Shown: positions 19,241-26,833 of the stretch, in pieces | Layout: every line of letters begins with the position of its first letter | Position numbering within the stretch: the stretch's first letter is position 1 | Source of the DNA: an uncultured Pseudoteredinibacter sp. | GTDB lineage: Bacteria > Pseudomonadota > Gammaproteobacteria > Pseudomonadales > Cellvibrionaceae | Direction: 5' to 3' | Length of the DNA stretch: 64,000 bases | Assembly: GCF_947502065.1 (NCBI RefSeq) | Contig: NZ_CANMYE010000001.1 | Coordinates: forward strand, 992,001-1,056,000 | The notes under the pieces: generated by a model | Seen by the model: only the letters and a program-made list of their open reading frames with translations | What the model was told of the DNA's origin: nothing | Database searches by the model: none | Position numbers and translations under genes: made by a program

Positions 19241-19726
19241 ATGAATTGTGAACAGGATCTGGGCGCGGCAATGAAAGCAGGTATGCGCCGATTGGCTTCA
19301 GGCGTGGCCGTAGTGACCTGTCGTGACGAAGAGAGCGGCCGTCAAGCGATGACCGCGTCATCGGTTACTTCTGTATCAGATAGTCCTGCTTCTTTGCTAG
19401 TTTGTGTGAATAAAGCAACTACCATGGCCGCTTCACTGCAGCCAGGTGTAGCTTTTGCGGTCAATATTCTCAGTGCTGACCAACAAGATATTTCTAATGC
19501 CTGTGCAGGCGGGGAGCAAGGGGAAGGGCGCTTTACTATTGGTCAATGGCAAGATAATGCCGAGCAGGTCCCGCTGCTCAAAGGTTCCCAAGTAAGCTTT
19601 AGTTGTAAGGTGGATCAAGTTCATTCTTATGGCACACACGATATCGTGATTGGCCAAATTGATGGGGTTTGCTTGGATAATGATCAATTTGCCCCCTTAA
19701 TCTACGGTGATGGTGGCTATTTATAA
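19241..19726 (+). CDS. Flavin reductase domain protein (HpaC/DIM6-NTAB family)
   Basis: A 161-residue single-domain flavin reductase-like protein, which would bind FMN and supply reduced flavin to a partner monooxygenase or act alone as an NAD(P)H:flavin oxidoreductase. The N-terminal RRLASGVAVVTCRD, the MTASSVTSVSDSPASLLVCVN segment (near 37-57, flavin phosphate contact) and FAVNILSADQQ near 72-82 are typical. No oxygenase gene is adjacent, so the partner is unknown. It is divergent from the LytS gene and precedes the tRNA operon on the same strand. Confidence 0.88.
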   Translation: MNCEQDLGAAMKAGMRRLASGVAVVTCRDEESGRQAMTASSVTSVSDSPASLLVCVNKATTMAASLQPGVAFAVNILSADQQDISNACAGGEQGEGRFTIGQWQDNAEQVPLLKGSQVSFSCKVDQVHSYGTHDIVIGQIDGVCLDNDQFAPLIYGDGGYL

Positions 19727-19763
19727 TCCCGCTTTGCTATTGTAAAAAAATCTATAAAAATCC

Positions 19764-19791
19764 TTGACTTAGAAAAGCGATTCGGTAGAAT
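19764..19791 (+). promoter_or_regulatory. Sigma-70 promoter of the tRNA-Val/tRNA-Asp operon
   Basis: TTGACT (19764-19769) and TAGAAT (19786-19791) are separated by 16 bases. The start of transcription would fall near 19798, just before the tRNA-Val gene, followed by a GC-rich stretch. Confidence 0.75.
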
Positions 19792-19809
19792 GCGCAGCTC
19801 TTCTGAAGG

Positions 19810-19885
19810 GGGTGGTTAGCTCAGCTGGGAGAGCATCGCCCTTACAAGGCGAGGGTCACAGGTTCGATCCCTGTACCACCCACCA
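19810..19885 (+). tRNA. tRNA-Val (anticodon TAC)
   Basis: A complete cloverleaf of 76 nt with encoded CCA. The acceptor arms GGGTGGT (19810-19816) and ACCACCC (19875-19881) pair perfectly. The D arm is AGCTCAGCTGGGAGAGC, the anticodon loop CTTACAA reads TAC, and the T arm contains GGTTCGATCC. Confidence 0.97.
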
Positions 19886-19930
19886 AGTTTAAGCGCGTGA
19901 ACTTAAATTTGGCTCTTAAGAAGATATAGC

Positions 19931-20007
19931 GGACCGGTAGTTCAGTTGGTTAGAATACCGGCCTGTCACGCCGGGGGTCGCGGGTTCGAGTCCCGTCCGG
20001 TCCGCCA
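19931..20007 (+). tRNA. tRNA-Asp (anticodon GTC)
   Basis: A complete 77-nt cloverleaf with encoded CCA. The acceptor arm GGACCGG pairs with CCGGTCC, the anticodon loop contains CTGTCAC, and the T loop is GGTTCGAGTC. It is 45 bases after tRNA-Val and co-transcribed with it. Confidence 0.97.
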
Positions 20008-20014
20008 CTATTCC

Positions 20015-20046
20015 AAAAAGGCTGCAAGCAATTGCGGCCTTTTTTA
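20015..20046 (+). terminator. Rho-independent terminator of the tRNA operon
   Basis: AAAAAGGC (20015-20022) pairs with GCCTTTTT (20037 onward), with an inner GCAA/TTGC stem. A T-run follows, and a second T-run occurs about 10 bases later. Confidence 0.85.
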
Positions 20047-20095
20047 TGCCTTTTTTATAGTCGTTTAATTTAATTCAGTATCTCGACTCCGAATT

Positions 20096-20123
20096 GGGGT
20101 CAGAACCCTTGGGTTCTGACCCC
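20096..20123. repeat. REP-like 13-bp perfect inverted repeat
   Basis: GGGGTCAGAACCC (20096-20108) and its complement (20111-20123) flank a 2-base centre. The core GGGGTCAGA resembles palindromes dispersed in gammaproteobacterial genomes and mobilised by REP-associated (Y1/IS200-like) transposases. Only one copy lies in this window. Confidence 0.6.
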
Positions 20124-20249
20124 GTCGACCCGGTATGCCTGTTTCTTTACTTCAAAGCCGTTAAGCCAAGCCTCTTGTTGGTCACTAAACTGCAATAAAA
20201 ATTTAACTTGCTTGCCATATCGGCCATCTAATCTGTATGGGTAAAACAT
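20100..20249 (-). CDS. Possible small ORF, 49 codons, ending inside the REP-like palindrome
   Basis: Starts MFYPYRLDGRYGKQVKF and includes FSDQQEAWLNGFEVKK, which has the composition of a real protein rather than random translation. The last codons and the stop lie in the palindrome, so the 3' end may have been replaced by repeat insertion. There is no ribosome binding site. It could be a gene relic. Function not recognised. Confidence 0.25.
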   Translation of the reverse strand: MFYPYRLDGRYGKQVKFLLQFSDQQEAWLNGFEVKKQAYRVDGVRTQGF

Positions 20250-20265
20250 TTATTTGGTGAATACT

Positions 20266-20352
20266 ATGCAAGACTATTTAGAAGAGTTGCTGGAGCTGTT
20301 GCTCGGTGACGAATATGAGGATGATGAAGTCGACGACTTCTGTGAGTTTTAA
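20266..20352 (+). CDS. Possible acidic 28-residue peptide
   Basis: The ORF encodes MQDYLEELLELLLGDEYEDD followed by eight more residues, 13 of the 28 being Asp or Glu. A GGTGA sequence lies about 6 bases upstream of the ATG. An amphipathic leucine-rich start precedes an acidic end. No family recognised; it may be spurious. Confidence 0.25.
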   Translation: MQDYLEELLELLLGDEYEDDEVDDFCEF

Positions 20353-20641
20353 TTCACTCCTCGTTTGCCCCCCTGTAAACCCTGGCGACATCGAGTTCGT
20401 TAGGGTAAATCCAAGCCCTAGCTACCCGCTAAATTTCTGTTCAAAATCGATTGCCCAATCCAAGGCGCCGCTATTCATTGCAATCAAATGAGTTTTAGTA
20501 GCGTTATTAATGATGCGGCAATGTACTAATTACAGCAGAGCTTTGTTTCACAGCGAATATGCCTGTGTCATGATTCTGTTGGGTTTATGGTATTTAGATT
20601 GTCCTTAGAAACACCCTGTGAATTTTAGAGAGCCAGGTGGG

Positions 20642-21139
20642 ATGATAGAAGAGCAAAACTTAAACCGATTGTATCGTTATGCGCTGTCCCTTGGTGCGGA
20701 TGCCGATCTCGCCTACGATTTGGTCCATGGTGCAATTAGTAGATTCTTAGAACCGCCGATACCCGATTTAGAAGATCCCATCCCTTATTTGATACGAAGC
20801 GTTCGAAACGCTTTTATTGATATTAAACGTCGCGATGCCCGTTATCAGCATGAGACTTATGATGAAGAAGGGTCGCCTCAAGATTACGACATTAAAGCGC
20901 TCGAGTCTTTATCTATTGATCAGAACTTTATTGCTCAATTGTTGGGCGAGCTGAGCTCGCAGGAGCGTGAAATATTGTTCCTTTGGGCTGTGGAGGGCTA
21001 TAGCACAAGTGAACTTGCCGATTTGTTAAACATGCCAAAGGGCACGTTACTTTCAAAAATTTATCGTTTGCGCAATCGTTTGCTGTCCACAGCCTTTGTA
21101 AAAGATGCTCTTCAAAATAGTGGGAATTATTATGCCTAA
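20642..21139 (+). CDS. ECF-type RNA polymerase sigma factor
   Basis: Alternative sigma factor of 165 residues from the ATG at 20642 (MIEEQNLNRLYRYALSLG); a GTG at 20618 in frame is an alternative start. Sigma region 2 covers about 8-65, with DPIPYLIRSVRNAFIDIKRR as the conserved region 2.3/2.4-like helix. Region 4 (about 108-158) contains SSQEREILFLWAVEGYSTSE and the HTH ELADLLNMPKGTLLSKIYRL. Its stop overlaps the start of the next gene by 8 bases, so the two are translationally coupled. The downstream product has one membrane helix and is the likely anti-sigma factor. Target promoters are unknown. Confidence 0.88.
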   Translation: MIEEQNLNRLYRYALSLGADADLAYDLVHGAISRFLEPPIPDLEDPIPYLIRSVRNAFIDIKRRDARYQHETYDEEGSPQDYDIKALESLSIDQNFIAQLLGELSSQEREILFLWAVEGYSTSELADLLNMPKGTLLSKIYRLRNRLLSTAFVKDALQNSGNYYA

Positions 21140-21779
21140 GCCTTTGAAGTTGGAACTACAAGATCATTATCAGTCGGCCAAGCTGACTGATAAACAGCTG
21201 GCGCGATTGAATTCGCTTCAAGAGCTAAATCATTCCAATAGTAAGAGGAGGGCAGAGTCGCTAACAGAGTCTTCTTCTGCCAAGCAATTCTCGAATCGCT
21301 TATTTCCAAAATGGGCTTTGGCCTGCTGTTTTTTGTTGGCTGTTATGGCCTTCTTTCAATATCAATGGCGTCCACTCGATGATCCATGGCCGAAGGCTGA
21401 TGCGATTGCTGCCGAGGTGGTTTACAACCATCTGAAGCAAAGACCTCTCGATTTTATAGAGAGTGATTTTCATGAGCTGAAACAGAGCTTCGTGCAGTTG
21501 GATTTTAGATTGCAAAAATCGGCGTTATTGGACAGTTTCATTTATGGCGGTGGTCGTTATTGTTCTCTGTTAAGTATCCCGGCGGCACAAATTCGCAGTG
21601 CCAAGAGTATCCAAGGAGAGTATGAAACCTTATATCAAGTTGATTACCGAGAGTCGATATTTGGGGCTTTACCCAAGCTGGTGCAAGGGCAGGCCTCAAT
21701 TATTCGCTACCACAAGGGAGTTGCTGTTGAGATATGGGTGGATAAGGGGATACTTTTCGCAAAAACCCGCAGTATTTAA
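21132..21779 (+). CDS. Single-pass membrane protein, probable anti-sigma factor
   Basis: A 215-residue protein from the ATG at 21132, with GGGA about 7 bases upstream, overlapping the sigma gene stop. Residues 1-60 are cytoplasmic, charged and helical. One membrane helix (about 61-79, KWALACCFLLAVMAFFQY) is followed by a periplasmic domain with a distinctive GGGRYCSLLSIPAAQIR segment near 136-152. It has no ZAS zinc motif (HxxxCxxC). By position, topology and coupling it is the likely regulator of the ECF sigma factor. Its single extracytoplasmic Cys could be redox-sensitive, which is speculation. Confidence 0.65.
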   Translation: MPKPLKLELQDHYQSAKLTDKQLARLNSLQELNHSNSKRRAESLTESSSAKQFSNRLFPKWALACCFLLAVMAFFQYQWRPLDDPWPKADAIAAEVVYNHLKQRPLDFIESDFHELKQSFVQLDFRLQKSALLDSFIYGGGRYCSLLSIPAAQIRSAKSIQGEYETLYQVDYRESIFGALPKLVQGQASIIRYHKGVAVEIWVDKGILFAKTRSI

Positions 21780-22032
21780 ATGCTGTAGCCTACTGCAAGC
21801 GCTATTGTCGATTCACCGTTGCTCTTTGCCTGTGGCGTATAAGTTAACTAAGGATCTTAAAAGTTAGAACTCGTCATGATTTTGCCCTAGAAATTAGATA
21901 GCCCTAGGTTTAGACTTAGCTGACAAGTAAAGCAACATGACAAGGATGTTGTCTACTTAACATTTCCACCGAATTTTTGCTCTAGGAGAGCCATTGTGTG
22001 GAAGTTTGTTAAGGGCCTGAGGAGGGAAGTCG

Positions 22033-23196
22033 ATGGGTGAAATAAGAGCTGATCAGCATCAGCTGGTTGTGTTTTTCGAGGGCGCAGAAGTCAGCCGACA
22101 AATGTTGGTAGAAGAGTTTGAATCTGTGCTTGATGGCTTTGTACCTCTGGTTGACTATATCGGCCGACGCTGCCAGTGTGCTTTTCTCCTGGTGAACCCT
22201 GATCTAAGCGTAGACGCTGTTGTTTTCTTCCATCTGAATTTTGATGTTTCAGGGCGTCCTGATTTACATTGGAATACCCCAATTAAACAACTCGCTTGCC
22301 AGGCTAGCTCGGAACATTCCCTTGATTGTGGTATCCGTATCGCCAGCTACTCTAATTGCAGTATTGCTTGGCATCAACAAAAGCTCTGGGAGCCATTTGC
22401 AGAGCAGCTTGATGCTTTGTGCCGCGTAATTAAGGAAAATCAACTCGGATTAGGCCAAATAAATAGGCAGCAAAGTTTAACCAGTGAAATTCCTGCTTTG
22501 CAAATTGATGATAGCGAGGCTCCCTTGGTGTTAACCAACCTGGCAAGTCATGTGCAAAGTGACATTGATGAGCCTGTGCTAGAAAAGCAGCGTAAGGCCT
22601 TTGAGCAACAAATAAATTTGCAGCAGCTCGAGCTTGCGAAGCTAAGGGATCAAAATAGCGCTTTAAATTCTCAAATTAAGCATCTTGAAAGCCGTTTTCA
22701 AAAATCTTTATACGACACCCTTAGCCAAACAATTGAGCAGCGTGAGGTGAAATGGCAGGCGAAGCTTCGTCAGGCGAAACTCTATATCAAGCAGCAGGCG
22801 AGGCAAATAAAAGATCTGGAGTCGGAGTTAGAGCAAGAACTTGGAGAAGGTTTTTCTGATCAAGCTTCGCTGCTAAAACAGTTACAGCTGCGCAGTGTAA
22901 AACTGCATGTTGATCACCCGGGCATTGGTGTTGTTCATATCCCATATGATGAAGTTGTGGATTACTTGGCGGCGCCTTTGGTATATGTTGCAAATTTATG
23001 CGGCGTGTCGCCGGATGTTTATGGCGCCTGGTTAAAGCATAGGCACCAGCCTATATGCCAAGGGTTCGATGAGACCGGGGTGATGTGCAAGGTGGCGTTG
23101 GATGCAGTGAGAGATTTGTCAGCATTTGTACCTGGGCGTAGTGACTTTTGCGTGCATCATCAATGTGAGGGTTCGCCTAAGGAATCACTTGCTTAA
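22033..23196 (+). CDS. Hypothetical coiled-coil protein with C-terminal Cys/His cluster
   Basis: A 387-residue cytoplasmic protein with an excellent ribosome binding site (GGAGGGAAG). An N-terminal globular domain (1-150) has a beta-rich pattern with FAFLLVNPDLS-like strands. A long coiled coil (about 185-275), rich in Gln, Lys, Glu and Leu, follows. A C-terminal domain (about 285-375) contains YLAAPLVYVANLCGVSPDVY, then HRHQPICQGFDETGVMCKV and SDFCVHHQC. That spacing of Cys and His suggests a small metal-binding, treble-clef-like module. No membrane segment or signal peptide. I do not recognise the family; a structural or DNA-associated role is possible but unsupported. Confidence 0.7.
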   Translation: MGEIRADQHQLVVFFEGAEVSRQMLVEEFESVLDGFVPLVDYIGRRCQCAFLLVNPDLSVDAVVFFHLNFDVSGRPDLHWNTPIKQLACQASSEHSLDCGIRIASYSNCSIAWHQQKLWEPFAEQLDALCRVIKENQLGLGQINRQQSLTSEIPALQIDDSEAPLVLTNLASHVQSDIDEPVLEKQRKAFEQQINLQQLELAKLRDQNSALNSQIKHLESRFQKSLYDTLSQTIEQREVKWQAKLRQAKLYIKQQARQIKDLESELEQELGEGFSDQASLLKQLQLRSVKLHVDHPGIGVVHIPYDEVVDYLAAPLVYVANLCGVSPDVYGAWLKHRHQPICQGFDETGVMCKVALDAVRDLSAFVPGRSDFCVHHQCEGSPKESLA

Positions 23197-23263
23197 GTAG
23201 CTTGAGTTGCTAGAATTTGCTTTTCCCGATCTTGGGAGTAAATTTCGCTGCTTATAGAACGGC

Positions 23264-24367
23264 ATGGTTATGATTCAATTTGGGGACTTTAAAGACTTTT
23301 CCGGCTCGACTCAGCAGAATCTACTCGATAATCTATACCACGCAGCACTGGCCCAAGTTTGTCAGACAATTGATGCTTGTTCGAACCTAAACGGGGAGCT
23401 TGTAGCAATAGATGTTTGGCGTTTGGACAAGGTTTGCCAGCGTGCTAGTGGCAATAAATTTTTTAAGCAAGCATTGTATTGGCAGTTAGCCGAGCAGCAC
23501 CCTGATCTTCCTCTGCTCAGTTTTGGTGGGCATTATTCGAATCACCTGTATGCCTTGGCGGCTGAGGCCCAGCGTCGAGAAACGAGTTTGATATGTGTAT
23601 TAAGGGGGCTCCATCAAGGTGAGTTGAACCCTTGCTTGTCGGACTTACAGTCAATGGGTGCTCGATTGCATTTTGTGAGCCGTAAGGACTATCGTAATAA
23701 GCAAAGCTCGGCATACCTGGAAGGTTTGCAGCAGCAGCTTGGCTCATTTATTTGTATCCCTGAAGGTGGCGGTCAACTTGTTGGTGCTTGGGGTGCCCAG
23801 GCCATAGGTATGGCGGCGTTTAATAAAGAAGCCAGCACCATAGTCGTGGCAGCAGGCACCGGTAGTACGGCGGCAGGTATTATTGCAGGCTTAGATTTGG
23901 CTGCGGCTCGCTCAAGATTACAAGGGAAGTCTCCCGCTGCTCGTCGTGTCGTCATTGTTCCAGTAATAAATTTACACACTATAGATGGCCAACAAGGTCT
24001 GTCAGAAGACATTGCACTGCTGCGACAACAGCTTGCTGAGTTAAATGCTCATCAGTGCGATGCTCTTAATGACGCTAATTGGTCAAACACTGTTAGTTGG
24101 CAGCTTTTAGATGGGTTTCAATTTGGTGCTTATGGAAAATTTCCAATTGAGTTGCAGTTGTTTTTATCAGAATTTGAGCATCGCTATGGTATACCCCTAG
24201 ATCCTGTATACACAGCAAAAGCGATGGCAGCAATATGGTCATCAAAAAATTTAGCAACGTCAGCTAGTTTGGCAAAAGCAAATAATAGTTTTCTTTTTGA
24301 CGCTGAAAAAATTCTCTTTATTCACAGTGGTGGTTTACAGGGGCGAAGGGGTTATGGCTTGCTTTGA
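23264..24367 (+). CDS. PLP-dependent deaminase/desulfhydrase-like enzyme (ACC deaminase/D-cysteine desulfhydrase family)
   Basis: Fold-type II PLP enzyme of 367 residues. The Schiff-base lysine motif is SGNKFFK near 66-72. The GGHYSNHLYALAAEAQR segment near 87-104 contains the Ser/Asn that contact the cofactor and carboxylate. The phosphate-binding loop is AAGTGSTAAG near 191-200. Bacterial homologues are annotated as 1-aminocyclopropane-1-carboxylate deaminase or D-cysteine desulfhydrase, but the substrate in this subfamily is uncertain. The 3' end overlaps the convergent DUF1853 gene by 33 bases. An unrelated coiled-coil gene lies 67 bases upstream on the same strand. Confidence 0.82.
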   Translation: MVMIQFGDFKDFSGSTQQNLLDNLYHAALAQVCQTIDACSNLNGELVAIDVWRLDKVCQRASGNKFFKQALYWQLAEQHPDLPLLSFGGHYSNHLYALAAEAQRRETSLICVLRGLHQGELNPCLSDLQSMGARLHFVSRKDYRNKQSSAYLEGLQQQLGSFICIPEGGGQLVGAWGAQAIGMAAFNKEASTIVVAAGTGSTAAGIIAGLDLAAARSRLQGKSPAARRVVIVPVINLHTIDGQQGLSEDIALLRQQLAELNAHQCDALNDANWSNTVSWQLLDGFQFGAYGKFPIELQLFLSEFEHRYGIPLDPVYTAKAMAAIWSSKNLATSASLAKANNSFLFDAEKILFIHSGGLQGRRGYGLL

Positions 24368-25492
24368 AGCAAGTTCTGTCCAGCTGTCTGGAACAACGAA
24401 CAACCTAAGCTCGGTAAAGCCCATATTAGCTGTTTGACTTGTTGTTGGGCTGAGAACCAGTGGTAGGGGGCGCGCTAGTTTTACCTGATTTTTTGCTTTC
24501 CCTTGTACGCCATTTCGAAAGTAATCGTCGATATAATTTTTGAAACGATCTTTAGACAGTAAAGGGTGCTGATAACAATGGCTTGGGCGAGCGGCCATAA
24601 ACTCCAGTTTATTGAGTTGAGTGAACCACCAGTCTTGCCACATTTTACTCATGTCTTCATAGAATTTCTCAACTTCGCTATGACAAATCCATAAGCCTTT
24701 AAGTTGGTCTTTTGAAGAGTGTTGTGGTGCAGCCATGGCCTTGTAAGCGGGGAAGAATAGTCTTCCTCGTAATAGATACTGCGCGTCAACTGGGGTGATT
24801 GCGAGCTCCATCAAACGTTGTTTCGATGCGGGGTGTTCACTTAAGGTGAGCTGACGTTCGATGAGTCTGGACATTTTAATATCTAGACGATCATTGCAAT
24901 TTGGCCCCAGCCAATATTGCCAGGAGCTTGTGGCGCTTTCTTTTTCTTCGGTATTATTCGCCTCGGTGATTGCCAAGCCTAGGTAGAACTTACAGCACAT
25001 TTCAGTATGCAGGTATCGCTTGCTGCGTCTGTCTTGAGTAAGAAAATCAAACTCTCCTACGGTTCTACCTTCATTAAAACCTGGGTTTTGTATTTGCAAG
25101 TTTCTCGAGATGAGGATTTGCGAACTCTCGGGGTGGGAAAAATAGGCGCTTAACAGGTCTTCGGCATATAGACCCAAGCGGCGTTGCTCTGATACATGCT
25201 GAGTCTCAAGTAGGCAGCGTGTTTCTGGACGTTGAAAGCAATCGATATGAAGCTCGGTTTCGCATTGCGAAAGGTAGGGTTTAAGGTCGAGCATGTCGCT
25301 TGAACTCAATAGCCAGTCTAAATCTCTTTGGACGTTACTGATTTTATGATCATTAATGCTGGCTTTTTGATTATGAGCGCCAACTTTCCTGCTTTCTGTT
25401 TGAATCGCCGACAATACCTTATTGGGGTCGAAATCACCCTGTGCTGTCGCCTGGCGACTTTTGGCTTGATTGGGTACGGAGGCTAAACTCAT
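24335..25492 (-). CDS. DUF1853 family protein
   Basis: A 385-residue cytoplasmic protein of the DUF1853 family, common in gammaproteobacteria and of unknown function. Family-typical stretches include RRLGLYAEDLLSAYF near 101-115, VGEFDFLTQD near 144-153 with HTEMCCKFYLG near 160-171, and SSWQYWLGPNCNDRLDIKMS near 186-206. The ExD...E-x-K-like arrangement in the middle resembles PD-(D/E)XK nuclease folds, which is only a suggestion. The N-terminal 45 residues look variable. It is divergent from nadK and overlaps the PLP enzyme gene tail to tail. Confidence 0.85.
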   Translation of the reverse strand: MSLASVPNQAKSRQATAQGDFDPNKVLSAIQTESRKVGAHNQKASINDHKISNVQRDLDWLLSSSDMLDLKPYLSQCETELHIDCFQRPETRCLLETQHVSEQRRLGLYAEDLLSAYFSHPESSQILISRNLQIQNPGFNEGRTVGEFDFLTQDRRSKRYLHTEMCCKFYLGLAITEANNTEEKESATSSWQYWLGPNCNDRLDIKMSRLIERQLTLSEHPASKQRLMELAITPVDAQYLLRGRLFFPAYKAMAAPQHSSKDQLKGLWICHSEVEKFYEDMSKMWQDWWFTQLNKLEFMAARPSHCYQHPLLSKDRFKNYIDDYFRNGVQGKAKNQVKLARPLPLVLSPTTSQTANMGFTELRLFVVPDSWTELASKQAITPSPL

Positions 25493-25570
25493 TATTGTTC
25501 TATATCTCTAACTGGTTTGCGTCTCTTAGATAGGCTACTGGTATTGTGTTTACCTTAGAGACTTTGCATT

Positions 25571-25600
25571 AGAGAATTCGCTATCATTGGTGAATTCTCT
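25571..25600. promoter_or_regulatory. 9-bp inverted repeat between DUF1853 gene and nadK
   Basis: AGAGAATTC (25571-25579) and GAATTCTCT (25592-25600) are perfect inverted arms with a 12-base spacer in the divergent promoter region. It may be an operator shared by both genes or a transcript hairpin. No T-run follows. Confidence 0.3.
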
Positions 25601-25771
25601 GTAAGAGCCTTATTAAGCGTGGGCCTTATACCTCGGCTTATCATATAATAAACTCAGTGTGTAAGCTCTGTAGTCCTACACAAGTACGGATTTTAGGTGG
25701 TTGGGTGTCAAAACCGACCAAAATGTCAGTTTAGGCAGTACCACTGGTCTGCTAACAATTAGAATTACACT

Positions 25772-26641
25772 ATGGCTGAATTTAAACGTATTGGCTTGAT
25801 CGGCCGTTTGGGCAGTGAAAGCGTACAATCTTCGCTCAAAAACCTGATTAGCTTTATTAATACCCGCAATCTGGATGTGGTGCTTGAAAAGGAGACCGCG
25901 ACGTTATTGCCTGGTCATAATATGGAGGTTTGTAACTATGAGACTCTCGGAAAAACCTGCGATTTAGCTATTGTGGTAGGTGGTGATGGCAGTATTCTGA
26001 GCGCTAGCCGAGCCCTGGTGAAATATAAGATTCCTATCTTAGGTGTAAACCGAGGGCGTTTGGGCTTCCTGACTGATATTGCGCCAGAAGACATTGATAC
26101 CTTAGTTGGTGAGGTTCTCGATGGTAAGTATGTCATGGAGGAGCGTTTTCTTCTGCAGATGACGGTGCAAAGGAATGGCCAGTGGGTAAGCGGTGGAGAT
26201 GCTATGAATGACGTGGTTATTCACCCAGGTCAATTTATTCGCATGATTGAATTTGAACTCTATATCGATGAGCACTTTGTTTATCGCCAGCGTTCTGATG
26301 GGCTAATCATTTCCACCCCAACAGGTTCTACGGCGTATGCCTTAAGTGGTGGCGGCCCGCTGATGCATCCAAAGCTGGATGCCATTGTCTTGGTGCCTAT
26401 GCATGCCCATGCTTTGAATAGCCGGCCGATTGTGGTCGATGGTAGTAGCGATTTGAAAATTGTAATCGGCACTAATAACACGGCTAAACCCCATGTAACC
26501 TGTGATGGTCAAACTCACGTTATCACCGAGCCTGGCGACGAAATCTTGGTGCATAAGAAGTCTCGTAAAGTAAAGCTTATGCATCCACTTAATCAAAATT
26601 TTTACGAGACTTGTCGATCTAAGTTGGGCTGGAGCAGTTAA
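25772..26641 (+). CDS. nadK: NAD kinase
   Basis: Phosphorylates NAD to NADP in the cytoplasm with ATP. At 289 residues it is the usual length. Diagnostic motifs are GGDGSIL at 70-76 (catalytic Asp72), NRGRLGFLTDI at 93-103, NDVVIH near 149 and STPTGSTAYALSGGGP near 177-192. It is a single gene, divergent from the DUF1853 gene. No clear ribosome binding site precedes the ATG. Confidence 0.97.
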   Translation: MAEFKRIGLIGRLGSESVQSSLKNLISFINTRNLDVVLEKETATLLPGHNMEVCNYETLGKTCDLAIVVGGDGSILSASRALVKYKIPILGVNRGRLGFLTDIAPEDIDTLVGEVLDGKYVMEERFLLQMTVQRNGQWVSGGDAMNDVVIHPGQFIRMIEFELYIDEHFVYRQRSDGLIISTPTGSTAYALSGGGPLMHPKLDAIVLVPMHAHALNSRPIVVDGSSDLKIVIGTNNTAKPHVTCDGQTHVITEPGDEILVHKKSRKVKLMHPLNQNFYETCRSKLGWSS

Positions 26642-26833
26642 GGGAAGATTAATCCGGCTTTGCTAAGCTAAAGCTTCAATTAATACTGGCGGTAAAATTC
26701 TAGTGTTAATGGCCGCTAGATAGAGTATGAAGCGCTGAATTGATTGCTAATGGCCGTAATTAAAAACGGTCACTAAGCCAGAGCATTCTTTAGGATTGCT
26801 AAGTATGAGAGAAGCCTGCTAGAAGAACACGAG

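Larger units (their letters stand above)
20047..20641. other. Long intergenic region after the tRNA operon
   Basis: About 600 bases with no well-supported gene. It holds a REP-like palindrome (20096-20123), a possible 49-codon minus-strand ORF reading into that palindrome, and a possible 28-codon acidic plus-strand ORF. The rest (20353-20641) shows only short open frames and must contain the promoter of the ECF sigma factor gene. Confidence 0.5.

Noticed and set aside
20411..20530. Minus-strand short frame containing HLIAMNSGALDWAIDFE
   Set aside because: The composition is protein-like, but it is only about 35 codons between stops with no supported start, so I could not support a gene.
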